Shown here piece by piece: positions 41,335-51,283 of a stretch of DNA of 64,000 bases; the first letter of the stretch is position 1, and the number at the start of each line of letters is the position of its first letter. The stretch is from Asparagopsis taxiformis. Lineage: Eukaryota; Rhodophyta; Florideophyceae; Bonnemaisoniales; Bonnemaisoniaceae. Position numbers and translations under genes: made by a program. The notes under the pieces are model-generated. The model worked only from the letters and a program-made list of their open reading frames with translations. It did no database searches and was not told the DNA's origin. The stretch covers positions 62,001 to 126,000 of the forward strand of contig JALQPE010001699.1 in NCBI GenBank assembly GCA_030407315.1. Reading direction: 5' to 3'.

Positions 41335-42510
41335 TATGCGTTGAGGGAAGCGTGGGTTTTGAGTCTGACTATTTCCGTTGATGCGATATTTTTCATGGGA
41401 AGCCTGTTGACTGATGGTGTGTATTGAGCGGAGGATGGAAGAGAGGTACGTGAAGTTTTGAAAGTATGCTGTGAGGGAAGGTTGATTTTGAGTCTGACTG
41501 TTGTGGTTGATTCCGATGTTGTGTAGATGATGCAGGAATGTTGATGACGGAAGGTAAGTTTCATTGAGTGCCAAGATGTGCTTTGCGAAGATATGGACTG
41601 CTGACTATGATTATTGTTAATTGCAAGGTTTTTGGATCATGGTTTGTATTGTGTGTAGGATGGATGAGAGGTACATTTGCGAGTTCTCAGGGTATGTAGC
41701 GAGGGAAACGTTGGTTTTCAATCTGACTGTTGCGATTGAATCCGATGTTGCGTAGGTGATGGAGGAATAGTGATGACGGAAGGTAAGTCACATTGGGCGC
41801 CCAGACCGGTTGTGCGAAGATGCGGAATGCTGACTACTTTTCTTGGCTACACGATTACGTGATTTATGGTTTTTATTGTGTGCAGGATGGAACAGGTAAA
41901 GTAAGTGTGCGAGTTTTGAAAGTAAGCAGCGAGGGAAGGTTGGTTTTGAGTCTGACTATTTCCGTTGATGCGATATTTTTCATTGGAAGCCTATTGAGTC
42001 ATGGTGTGTATTGTGTGGAGCGAAGGTAAGTGTGCGAGTTTTGAAAGTATGCTGTGATGGAAGGTTGGTTTTGAGTCTGACTGTTGTGGTTGATTCCGAT
42101 GTTGTGTAGATGATGCAGGAATGTTGATGACAGAAGGTAAGTTTTACTGAGCACCAAGACTTGTTTTGCGAAGATATGGACTGCTGACTTTGATTATTCA
42201 TTGCAAGGTTTTTGGATCATGGTTTGTATTTTGTGTAGGATGGATGATTCAGTCATCCTCTCGGAGAGGTAAGTAAGGGAGTTTCTAGGATATCTGTCGT
42301 GGTAAGCGTTGCTTTTGAGTCTGACTGTTGTGGTTGATTCTGATGTTGTGTATGTGATGCAGGAGTGGTGAAGCAGGAACGGCAGGACTGAAGGAGAGTG
42401 AAGAAGGGATGTAGGAAGATGGGGAATGAAGCTGTGAGGTGTTTCTGGTATGTGTATATTTTGGGGCATACGATAGAAGTGAGAGTGCGTTTCAAGTGGT
42501 GTAAGATTTT
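41335..42510 (+). repeat. Array of short repeats with splice-site-like boundaries, copy 2
   Basis: Same array as 5800-6960, including each AG ... GTAAGT segment. Small differences (for example GATGTTGTGTAGATGATGCAG here in place of GATGTGTGTAGTGATGCAG in copy 1 near 6570) change spacing but not the donor and acceptor words. Confidence 0.6.
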
Positions 42511-42727
42511 GCTGACCATGTTCGTGTTTGATGTCTTGATGATTTAATGGGCTGGGGTGGTGTCGAGGAAAGCGGGGATGGTATTGGGAAGGAGCGTATT
42601 TTTTGTAATCTAGGTCGTGAGGGTTCTTGCAGTATGTGCGGATGGTGGTGCATGGCGTTCGGATGGTAGGGAGAACGCGATAGTGAGGGAGATGGGTGAT
42701 CGACGATATGCTGACAGGTATTTTGTA

Positions 42728-42836
42728 TTCTGGCTGGATACGTATTTCCTATTCTAACCGGGTATTTATTTCCTATTCTAACCGGGTATTTATTTCCTAT
42801 TCTGACCAGATATGTATTCCCTATTCTAGAGAGACG
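42728..42836. repeat. 24-bp tandem repeat, about four copies
   Basis: Units of CTAACCGGGTATTTATTTCC plus TATT, with variants in the outer copies. They lie between the end of Plavaka copy 2 and the 43-bp satellite. Read on minus they give RIGNKYPV repeats, but the frame is not a credible gene. Confidence 0.75.
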
Positions 42837-42951
42837 TATTGTATACGAGCAGTTTCCTAAATGAGAGAATAAAATACGGTCCGATATGGGCCCTGAATTT
42901 ACCATCCGCTGTAATTTCTTCCCTCCCGGTTTTCGCTGATATATTGTATAC

Positions 42952-43469
42952 TGGATGTCGGGTCCTAGTATTCCGCCATATGTACTAGAGAAAGTGGATG
43001 TCGGGTCCTAGTATTCCGCCATATGTACTAGAGAAAGTGGATGTCGGGTCCTAGTATTCCGCCATATGTACTAGAGAAAGTGGATGTCGGGTCCTAGTAT
43101 TCCGCCATATGTACTAGAGAAAGTGGATGTCGGGTCCTAGTATTCCGCCATATGTACTAGAGAAAGTGGATGTCGGGTCCTAGTATTCCGCCAAATGTAC
43201 TAGAGAAAGTGGATGTCGGGTCCTAGTATTCCGCCATATGTACTAGAGAAAGTGGATGTCGGGTCCTAGTATTCCGCCATATGTACTAGAGAAAGTGGAT
43301 GTCGGGTCCTAGTATTCCGCCAATGTACTAGAGAAAGTGGATGTCGGGTCCTAGTATTCCGCCAAACGTACTAGAGAAAGTGGATGTCGGGTCCTAGTAT
43401 TCCGCCATATGTACTAGAGAAAGTGGATGTCGGGCCCTAGTATTCCGCCATATGTACTAGAGAAAGTGG
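42952..43469. repeat. 43-bp satellite, about 12 tandem copies
   Basis: Each unit starts TGGATGTCGGGTCCTAGTAT and ends CATATGTACTAGAGAAAG; the step is 43 bases (42952, 42995 and so on). Copies are nearly identical. Variants occur only in the CCATATGTAC segment (CCAAATGTAC, CCAATGTAC, CCAAACGTAC). The last unit runs into GGACGTCCGCATCC, a T-rich tract and GGACGCGGACGTTC before the gypsy pol frame begins. There are no spacers between units. Confidence 0.95.
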
Positions 43470-43555
43470 ACGTCCGCATCCAAAAAATTTTTATTTTTTT
43501 TTGGACGCGGACGTTCATTTGTTCTAGTAAATCTCGGGGCCGACTAGGACCCGTA

Positions 43556-46500
43556 CTAGAGAGACTGGACGTCCGCGTCCACTTCCGAAAACACAGACGA
43601 TACGCGTCCGAGCGCGATAAGCCGGCAGAGCTTGCTATAGCGGTCTGCTATTACGAGTACGAAGCGGCGTTGGCGTCGCGTCTCGGGCAACGGACCCAGT
43701 ATGTCTATGGCGACGTCCTCGAGCGGGCGCATCGCGGGGAATAGCTTCAGGGCGTTCGTATGGCGATATTGCGTAACGCGGTTGTGTGCGCACGCGTCGC
43801 ACTGTCTCACCGTCGTATAGACGTCTACGCTCATCATCGGCCAGTAGTACGCGCGTCGAATTGCGTCGTACATGCGTCGCGCGCCCGGATGCCCTGCGGT
43901 CACCGCGTAGTGGTTAGCTCGCAAAATGCGCCCTTTTATGGTTTCGGGCACGACTATCTGCGTAGCATCGTCGAGCGGAGCGGTCCTCATGAGAATCCCA
44001 TCGGGGGACAGGTGAAAACACGATTGCGGCGCGGTCTCGACGTCGCGTTTTGCGTTCTGGCAGAACTCGTCCGTAGCCTGCTCGCGTATCCACTCGTCAG
44101 CGGATACGGGTGGTTCGATACATGCTCGAGATGTCAGCAGACAATCCAGGCTAGGATAATATTCGGCGTAGTCGCATAGTAGCGCGGCGTCGGCTCGAAC
44201 GTAAGCGTCCGCGTGCGGTTCGACGATGTTCGCGGCGTCGAAGCAGGGTATCTCGTCCGGTATTTCTGTCTCGTCGCCGCTTCGCGTGACCATTCGCGAG
44301 AGCGCGTCGGCGATAACATGGCGTTTACCCTTTTTGTATTCGACGTCGAACTCGAACTCGGCGAGTCGCAATCGCCAGCGCGCGAGTCGTCCTTCCGCGG
44401 AGGTCATATTTAGAATCCAGCGCAGCGAATTATGGTCCGTGCGGACCGTGAACTTCCGTCCTTCTAGATATGCGCGTAATAGTAACACAGCCCATACCAC
44501 CGCGAGGCATTCGCGTTCCGTCGTCGAGTAATTTCGCTCCGCGTCGTTAAGCGTGCGCGACCAGTATCCGACTGGATGCAATGTGTCTCCGTCGGCGTCT
44601 AACTGTAGTAACGCGCATCCGATTTGCCCTTGCGACGCGTCGGTGTCGAGCACATACGGGTGCCCCTCGCGCGGTAGGCGAAGAATAGGCGGAGATAGCA
44701 TCGCTCGTCGCAGTGATTCGAACGCGCGCGTTTTCTCCGGCGTCGGCGCGGGTAAGCTGTCTCCTTGGTCCTTCTTTAACAACTGCGTAAGCGGCGCTGC
44801 GACGAACGCGAATTTTTCGACGAATCGGTGGTATACGTTGCAAGTTCCCAGAAAGCTGCGCAGCTGCGTTTTCGTCGTCGGATACGTCGCATCGCGCAGC
44901 GCGTCGCATTTCGTCGTCGGCACGGATAGCTTTCCAGGCGAAATAGTATGTCCCAGGTAGTCTACCGAGCGCTTGAAGAACTCGGTCTTCGCAAACTTAA
45001 GCGAAACGCCAGCGCGTCCGAGGATCCCCAGTATCTCGTCGACGTGATGCACGTGCGCATTTATGTCGGCGGAGAAGATAATTACGTCATCCAAGTAGAC
45101 AAGGCAGTGCTGCCATTTCACGTTCGCGAGCAGGATATCGAGCGCGCGCTGAAACGTCGCGGGCGCGTTCGATAGTCCGAAGGGCATACGGCGGAAGCAA
45201 TACGTACCAACGTGCGACGTAAACGTAGTCTTATCGCGGTCGGCGTGCGCTACTGGGATCTGCCAGTATCCCGAGTTGCAGTCCAGCGTAGTGAAAACCG
45301 TCGCGTTACCGAGCGAGTCGACGCAATCGTCCATGCGCGGAATCGGATACGCGTCCTTCACGGTAGCGGCATTTAAGCGGCGATAGTCGATGCAGAAGCG
45401 GGAAGTCCCGTCCTTCTTGGGTACGACTACAACCGGGCTCGCCCATTCCGATGTAGCAGGTTCGATCACTCCAGCGCGGAGCATCTTATCCACTTGCGTA
45501 CGGATAATTTCGCGCGACGCGTGTCCGGCGCGGTACGGCGGTTGGTTGACGGGGGTCGCCCCCGGGACCAGTTCGATGCGGTGTTCTGTCGCGTGGATGG
45601 CTCCGAGCGTGCCATTCCACATGCGCTCGTGCTTTCGCAGCATCTCGATAATTCGCGCGTGTAGGTCGTCGTCTACTCGCTCATCGCGTAGCGTCGTGCG
45701 TAAAAGATCTTCCCAATGCGGCGTCGCGTTCGCAATTCCGTCGGCTTCGCGCGGGTCCGGCGGGTTTGTCGCGTCGCGTGGCGTCGCATCGTCGGGCGGT
45801 CGGTCTTGCGGGGTCGGTGCCTCTTGTGCAACTTGTAGGCAACCTACGGGGTTGGGCACTGCGGCGCCCACCTTCATGCCTTTGGGCAATACCTGTAGGC
45901 GGGTGCCGGCGTTGTGCACATGCACACTGAAGGGCACGTTCCTTTTAACCTGCGTTTCACCATTGGCTAGACGCAACAACTTCTGTCCGTAGAGGTCGGT
46001 CGCGGGTATCATGATGCAGCGTCCGTCAGCGCCCGTGGTGACTTCGATAGCTTGCGTCGCGTGCGGCGGAATCGACGTGCGGCGCGCAACGCGGATTGGT
46101 GCGAAATCTGTTGGTCGGGTAGTCTTGGGGGTCGGTGCGCGGCGCGGTTTCGTCGGCGTTCGTGGGAGCATCGGAACGTGGTCTCCATAGCGGGTTCGCA
46201 ACGCGCGCTGCGGCCCAGTATAGATCATCCGAACCACACGGTCGATGAAGTCTGCTCCCAGAATGCAAGGGACGGATAGGCGCGGCATCACCAGGAAAGT
46301 TTGAAGGTGCGCGCGGGCACCTAGAAGAACGCTAAGTCGCAACGACGCGTTCGGCGCGAGGCGTCGTCCATTCGCGTCGATAATTGCGCAGCGCAGCGTT
46401 GGCGGCGTAGCGTGGCGCTTCCAATCAGCGCCTAATACGTTCTCGCGAATGAGGCTCGGGCCCGCGCCGGTATCAAGCACAGCGGTCACCGCGGTGGCCG

Positions 46501-46660
46501 TACGTAGATTATATCCGACATGTACCTCGAGTTTGTAGTTCGCGGTAGGGGTCTGAAACAGGACCACTGTTTCGGGTGGTAACGGAGGCGGTCTTTCGCG
46601 CGGCGGTTGCGTCATCGCGCGTCGCGTGTCCGTTGAGTGAAGAGGAGTCGGCCCACCCAC
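43556..46660 (-). CDS. pol: Gypsy Pol: protease, reverse transcriptase, RNase H, partial integrase
   Basis: The open frame of 1,034 codons begins at a GTG overlapping the gag stop; the first in-frame ATG is 15 codons on. It lies in the -1 register relative to gag. The protease motif is AVLDTGAGPSLI. Reverse transcriptase has FTTLDCNSGYWQIPV, FGLSNAPATFQR and VYLDDVIIFS. RNase H has YVLDTDASQGQIG and TVRTDHNSLRWIL. Integrase has the HHCC zinc region (HYAVTAGHPGARRM ... CDACAHNR) and the first catalytic Asp in DVAIDILGPLPE. The second Asp and the Glu are gone: after IADRYSKLCRLIALGRV the frame passes into satellite-border sequence. Polymerase function looks intact, but integration in cis does not. 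Confidence 0.92.
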   Translation of the reverse strand: MGGPTPLHSTDTRRAMTQPPRERPPPLPPETVVLFQTPTANYKLEVHVGYNLRTATAVTAVLDTGAGPSLIRENVLGADWKRHATPPTLRCAIIDANGRRLAPNASLRLSVLLGARAHLQTFLVMPRLSVPCILGADFIDRVVRMIYTGPQRALRTRYGDHVPMLPRTPTKPRRAPTPKTTRPTDFAPIRVARRTSIPPHATQAIEVTTGADGRCIMIPATDLYGQKLLRLANGETQVKRNVPFSVHVHNAGTRLQVLPKGMKVGAAVPNPVGCLQVAQEAPTPQDRPPDDATPRDATNPPDPREADGIANATPHWEDLLRTTLRDERVDDDLHARIIEMLRKHERMWNGTLGAIHATEHRIELVPGATPVNQPPYRAGHASREIIRTQVDKMLRAGVIEPATSEWASPVVVVPKKDGTSRFCIDYRRLNAATVKDAYPIPRMDDCVDSLGNATVFTTLDCNSGYWQIPVAHADRDKTTFTSHVGTYCFRRMPFGLSNAPATFQRALDILLANVKWQHCLVYLDDVIIFSADINAHVHHVDEILGILGRAGVSLKFAKTEFFKRSVDYLGHTISPGKLSVPTTKCDALRDATYPTTKTQLRSFLGTCNVYHRFVEKFAFVAAPLTQLLKKDQGDSLPAPTPEKTRAFESLRRAMLSPPILRLPREGHPYVLDTDASQGQIGCALLQLDADGDTLHPVGYWSRTLNDAERNYSTTERECLAVVWAVLLLRAYLEGRKFTVRTDHNSLRWILNMTSAEGRLARWRLRLAEFEFDVEYKKGKRHVIADALSRMVTRSGDETEIPDEIPCFDAANIVEPHADAYVRADAALLCDYAEYYPSLDCLLTSRACIEPPVSADEWIREQATDEFCQNAKRDVETAPQSCFHLSPDGILMRTAPLDDATQIVVPETIKGRILRANHYAVTAGHPGARRMYDAIRRAYYWPMMSVDVYTTVRQCDACAHNRVTQYRHTNALKLFPAMRPLEDVAIDILGPLPETRRQRRFVLVIADRYSKLCRLIALGRVSSVFSEVDADVQSL

Positions 46661-48630
46661 TACGACTCCTCGTAGGCGTTTCCCGGGTCTTCTGCGAAGC
46701 GAACCGAATGGGGCGTGAGCTGCTCGCCGTCGTGCGCGTCGTCTTCGCGCGTGCGTTCGCTTTCGCGCTCGCGTGCGTCATCGTCCGCGGAAACTTCGAA
46801 AACCTGAACGTTGCGCTGCAGGTTCAGTTCTTCGGGCGTTAGACGCGCGTGGCTATGCATCTCGCGAATCGCGGCCTGTTGCTCGGATGAGAGCAGTGGG
46901 CAGCTTACCATGGGGTGTCCGAACTTCCGGCATATCAGACAGCGGAACGCCGCTGTGCGAGACGTGTCGGCCGGTGCCGTCTGCCTCACGATAGGCGGTG
47001 GGTAAGTTGCGCGCGGTATATGCGCCGTGTACGGTCCCGCGCGTTCGCGTTCTCGGTCGTCGTTATGCGCAAAGCGTCGCGAGCGGTCGGCGGGCGATGC
47101 GTCGCGAGAGCGTGGCGTGCGATAATTCGACGAAGGTGTGCCAAGCGAGGTTGGACTTCGCATGGGGCTCGGGGTCGAGAACTTCCGTTCGCGCGGAGCG
47201 TGCGGCGTCGCGGCGGAGGTTGAGACGTTTGGCGATGAGAAGCCTGATGGCGGGGTATGCCCCACGGTCAGCGCTTGCATCGTTGGTGTCCCCTCCTCTT
47301 CCACGTAGAGCGCAGGCGTTCGCCTTAATAGCGGTCGCGCGCTCGTCGTCGGCGTCATCGCTCGGTGCGTGTCTCCGTGGCTCTGCGCCATAGAGACTAG
47401 CTCTCGAAAGGTGTATCGACGCGGGTCGCGAGACAGCGCGTCCCGTACGAGGTGTTGCGCATAGGGTCGTAGACCATCGACGAAAATAGAAACAAGCGTC
47501 CGCTCGCTAAAGGCATCGCCGCAGCGCAGCGCGCGGCGTCGTAGTCTCGTAGCGAATTGCGTTTCGGTTTCCTTCGGGTCTTGCGTTTGTTGCGCCACAT
47601 CACGATACGCTTGCGCGACGTCGCCTTCGCGCGCATAGGTCAGCAGGAGCCACTGAACGGCTTCCGCGTAGCACGTAATCGAGTAGACGCCCGCGCGCGA
47701 GCCTCGGAACGTTCGTCCCACGTACGTTTGGAACGTGTCGCGCGCCTCGTCGGCGAGGAAATACTTGAGAATCGGCAACGCTGCGCCTTCGGATACGCCG
47801 GTGTCGTCGCATGCGCTCTTGAAATACTTCAGGAACGATAGCACGGCGATTCCGTCAGCGCCCGTGAAATTCTCTCCCTGCATCGAGTGGCGCACCATTT
47901 TCGCGGTGTTAGCCAGTTCGCTCGCGATTGTTCGGTTAAACGCGCGGTCCGTATTCCGCAAGCGATACGTGCGGTACGAAAGCGCGCGCGTGAACAGCTC
48001 GTTCAACGGCTGGATCTCTACCAGCCCGGGATGTGCGGGTCCATCGTCGCTATCCGAACGCGGGTGGTCGTCGAATGACAGGTCCTGGCGCGCCAGTTCC
48101 AGCCATCCTTCGGGGTCCGCGCTGCGCGCGTAGTTCGTAGGGGTCGCGCGCGCTGCGGTTCGCGTTCGGTTTTCGCGCGCAGCGACGTTCGCGCGTTCAA
48201 TATTTTGCTCCTCGCGGGAGTCCATCGTAGTGACGATTAGGTTGTGGACTTGAGCCCTCATCTGAGCCGTTAGTCCACGTGATTGGCCTTTGATAGCGCG
48301 GTCCACTGCAGCTCGTACTTCAGCCTGGAGCATGCATTGGAACGTAGGGTCGTCCACTACTTGTCGAACCAAGCTCGGAAGCGTTGCGGACGGCGTAGCG
48401 TGCACGTCGGAAACGCGGAACTCGGCCTCGCGCTTCGTTGCGGCGCCATCGTCGGACGTTTGCGCGTCGTCGTCGATGCTCGCGAGCGCTTGCGTCGGTA
48501 ACGGCGGCCACGGAGAAGCGGTAGGGTCAGGGATATGTGAAGCGACCAGCGCGTCGACTGCGTGCGTTTGCGACGCGACTGGTGGTGGTTCGGTCGGCGC
48601 GTTCGATCGCTCGGGCGCGGATGGGTCCAT
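46660..48630 (-). CDS. gag: Gypsy Gag with CCHC zinc knuckle
   Basis: This gene encodes 656 residues from ATG 48628-48630 (DPSAPERSNAP). The N-terminal region is Pro/Thr-rich, followed by a helical capsid-like part (DDEARDTFQTYVG-like segments near 280-300). A single zinc knuckle CLICRKFGHPMVSC (C-x2-C-x4-H-x4-C) lies near residue 565. The C-terminus is very acidic and Arg-rich. The stop codon overlaps the GTG that opens the pol frame, and pol is in the -1 register, so a frameshift or re-initiation is expected for Pol. Confidence 0.9.
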   Translation of the reverse strand: MDPSAPERSNAPTEPPPVASQTHAVDALVASHIPDPTASPWPPLPTQALASIDDDAQTSDDGAATKREAEFRVSDVHATPSATLPSLVRQVVDDPTFQCMLQAEVRAAVDRAIKGQSRGLTAQMRAQVHNLIVTTMDSREEQNIERANVAARENRTRTAARATPTNYARSADPEGWLELARQDLSFDDHPRSDSDDGPAHPGLVEIQPLNELFTRALSYRTYRLRNTDRAFNRTIASELANTAKMVRHSMQGENFTGADGIAVLSFLKYFKSACDDTGVSEGAALPILKYFLADEARDTFQTYVGRTFRGSRAGVYSITCYAEAVQWLLLTYAREGDVAQAYRDVAQQTQDPKETETQFATRLRRRALRCGDAFSERTLVSIFVDGLRPYAQHLVRDALSRDPRRYTFRELVSMAQSHGDTHRAMTPTTSARPLLRRTPALYVEEEGTPTMQALTVGHTPPSGFSSPNVSTSAATPHAPRERKFSTPSPMRSPTSLGTPSSNYRTPRSRDASPADRSRRFAHNDDRERERAGPYTAHIPRATYPPPIVRQTAPADTSRTAAFRCLICRKFGHPMVSCPLLSSEQQAAIREMHSHARLTPEELNLQRNVQVFEVSADDDARERESERTREDDAHDGEQLTPHSVRFAEDPGNAYEES

Positions 48631-50010
48631 CGGCGCGGTTGCGTTCGATCGTCGCCTAGGGAAAAGGGAAAAAGGGATGATGGGGAAGGAGAAAGGGGAA
48701 TTCGGCGCGCGTCAAAATCTCGCGTCGGCGCGTCGAAAAATTGGCAAGTAAAAAGGGAAGCGCTTCCCGAAAATTGTCTGCGTATCGGGCGCGCGTAGTA
48801 AGGGTGAGGGGGACGAGTTCGCTCGCAGGAGGGCTTCTTCCTCGCTCGGAACGCGTGAAGACGGGTCTCGATCGCTCGCGAACCCAATATTTTCGGCACC
48901 GCCGAACCCGCGTTAGGGTTGCGAACTAGCGCGCGCACGCGCTGCGTCTTCGATCGCGTCGTTCCGCGCGGCGACTCGTCGTAGTAGAGATAGGGTAGTT
49001 ATACAAACCAGAGAGGCTATAGCACCGCTTCCGGGATAGCGATACGCGCGCACGCGTCAATCGCCCTCGCTGTCGCGCACGACGAACGGATAAAAGAAGA
49101 ATTAGAGTAAGCGATAGGTTTGGCGTCCCGTGTTTTCCCCAAGCGGAGTTTCTGTGCTTCGCTGAGTTCGCACGTCGGTTCGCGCAATTCTAGGTCGAGA
49201 GACCAGTTGTAGGACCAGCCGGGGTGGCGATCGCTAAGGGAGTTCTAGAATTGCAGCCGTGTCAGGGCGTGGTGAACCGTAACGCGCTGGCTGAACTTGC
49301 GTTCGCGCGTCGCTCGGTCGCGCTGGCGAACGGGTGGTACAACGGCGGAACGCGTAGGGAACGATCGCAACACGGGATTCGCGGGCCGGCGCAAGCCGTG
49401 ATCTCAGGGTGAGATCACCGAGTAAACTCGAGCACAACGCGATCCACACAGGGGTCGTAAATCCCTGGCCTAGTGGCGTGCGACGCAACGCGCGCTATCG
49501 CGGTGCGACGCGGTTCGACGATCGGTTTATGCGCAGCGCGCACGCGAACGTCGGCGATCGTGAGCAACCCGCACGCAACGTTTCAACGCAATCGGTCCTC
49601 GCGATTCGCTAAACGCTTAACTCGTAGCTGCGAAGATGCTGGCTGTTTATTGGTAAGGTGCGAAGCTGAACGACCATTAGTAGCTAACTACTCAGGACAG
49701 GCTGTCCTTGCGTGGCCGGCCGGCGGCCGCTCGCTCGCACGCAAAAAGGGAAATATTTGGGAAAAAGACTTTCGTCATAAAAAACCCAAAAGGGAAATAA
49801 AAGGGAAATTCGCAAAAAGCGCTACACGTGGCGCCGGGCTCGCGGTTTCGTGGCAACGTACGCGCGCACGCGCTCGCATCCACGCCCCATGACACGTAAT
49901 CAAAACGCCACGCGTACGCTCGCTTACTAACTAACTAAGATAGATGCACGCGAATTCATCCCGACGCAATCGCAGCGAACGCGCGCGCGTCGACGAAATA
50001 AATTGCGTCA
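48631..50010 (-). other. Gypsy leader and probable 5' LTR, limits unresolved
   Basis: About 1.4 kb of CGCG-rich sequence upstream of gag with no credible gene. A minus-strand TGACGCAATTT near 50008 could start the LTR. No certain TATA, PBS or matching 3' LTR is available because the other end of the element is lost. Confidence 0.4.
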
Positions 50011-50617
50011 CAAGTTGCACTTACACCGAAAAATGAAATAAACTGGCGATGTTGCAATATGCGAGATCCATGAGCAATGGCTGACATTTCAGCTGCAATG
50101 GCTTCAAAGTCCACAGTTTCAGCTCTGGATCGATGAGACATCCTGGCAGTAGAGAGGAGATGAAGTATACTTTTCAGGAAGAATACGTTTTGGAAGAACA
50201 ATGTTCTCTCTGATCGTGGCTATTAGTATTTATAGCAATCGATAAACAATACCGGATATAGATGCTATGAATCAGTCAATTATCTCTGCGGACGAGAATA
50301 ACAAACAGCTCATAGAAAGTTAGCAATGGAATAAAACAGAGGAGCGTTTGCACTGAAACGTTTCGGGGAAAACTTTCATTGAAAACTTCTTGCAACCTTT
50401 CCGTTTAAGCTGATATAGAGTTCAAGACAAGATTTCTCGACGAAAGCTTTTGCTATAATATCGTGGTCGAAAAACAATCCATTTAACCATTTGCAATGTC
50501 AATTGAAGCAGTTTCTGAGCATCCTGTTATCTGTATAGCTATCAAAACCAAATCATTACCGAAGAAGTTTTGATTTGCGGATGTATGCTATACTTATGGA
50601 GTAAGACTTGGGTAGTG
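50011..50617. other. AT-rich intergenic, nothing recognised
   Basis: Non-repetitive AT-rich sequence next to the gypsy element, with stop codons in all frames. No gene or RNA motif is seen. Confidence 0.4.
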
Positions 50618-51081
50618 TTAAAGCAAAAGTTTTGCCAAAAGTTTTGCCAAAAGTTATGGCAAAAGTTTTGCCAAAAGTTTCGAAAGTTTTGAAAGAACAA
50701 TTTATCACTGCCCGAAAGTTCCAAGCCACGACTTCGCAGGAGTTTAAGCTCTCCTGTGCTGATTCTACTTAGAGGATAGAACATACTGGTAGAACAATAA
50801 TTGTTCTGAGTAGAACCAGATATGAACTTTTGGCAGCGACGAAAGATCGAAAGTTTTGGCGAAAGAGCGAAAGTTTCGGATATTATTGTGGCGAAAGTTT
50901 TCTTCCCTGATGTATCTGGCTTGTAAGATTCCTACAACTGGGACATACGATACTAAGCTACAATATCCAGGAACCAGCCCATTTGTATCGTACTAGTGTA
51001 GGAACTTTTGGCTTTCGAATTTTAGGTTCTCGAAAGTTTCGATAAGTTTTGGCAAAAGTTTTGGCAAAAGTTTTGGATGTG
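50618..51081. repeat. Interspersed AAAGTTTTGGC / GCCAAAAGTTTT repeats
   Basis: Words AAAGTTTTGCC, AAAAGTTTTGGC and CGAAAGTTT recur in clusters at 50618-50700, 50826-50900 and 51001-51080. The direct order and partial self-complementarity (CCAAAAGTTTTGG) give many small hairpins. They lie upstream of the spliced gene at 51.3 kb and may be part of its upstream region. Confidence 0.7.
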
Positions 51082-51283
51082 TTAAACTGAGCCATCAAGC
51101 CAGAATGGAGCTGGCCTATGTATCATTTCATTACATTCAAGATTAAAACTTTGTCCTGAAATGAGTAGAATATTTGCTTTTTTTTGTAATTGTTCAACTA
51201 ATTAGATGTAATTGTTTTCTATCAGTTCAATTTTAATATTTCTCCATGCGTTTGTTGGCGGCAATCTATAAATCGGCGCTGCG

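Larger units (their letters stand above)
35089..42561. mobile_element. Plavaka-type DNA transposon, copy 2
   Basis: This is the more complete copy. The left border lies somewhere in 35089-35272, because copy 1 is cut by the window edge and cannot be used to set it. The right border is about 42561, where the match to copy 1 ends. The element inserted beside, or is immediately adjacent to, the right inverted arm of the methyltransferase-SET element. The transposase gene is intact. The accessory gene has a single frameshift. Confidence 0.85.
43556..50010 (-). mobile_element. Ty3/gypsy retrotransposon, truncated within integrase
   Basis: A GC-rich element on the minus strand, with gag at 46660-48630, pol at about 43600-46660 and an untranslated 5' side to about 50010. 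The composition switches sharply from CG-rich to AT-rich near 50010, which I take as the outer border of the 5' LTR. The 3' part (rest of integrase and 3' LTR) is missing; satellite-type sequence replaces it at about 43570-43600. LTR limits and primer-binding site could not be fixed. Confidence 0.8.

Noticed and set aside
42952..43469. Possible CRISPR array
   Set aside because: Units abut with no spacers and the sequence varies little between units, so it is a tandem satellite in eukaryotic DNA.
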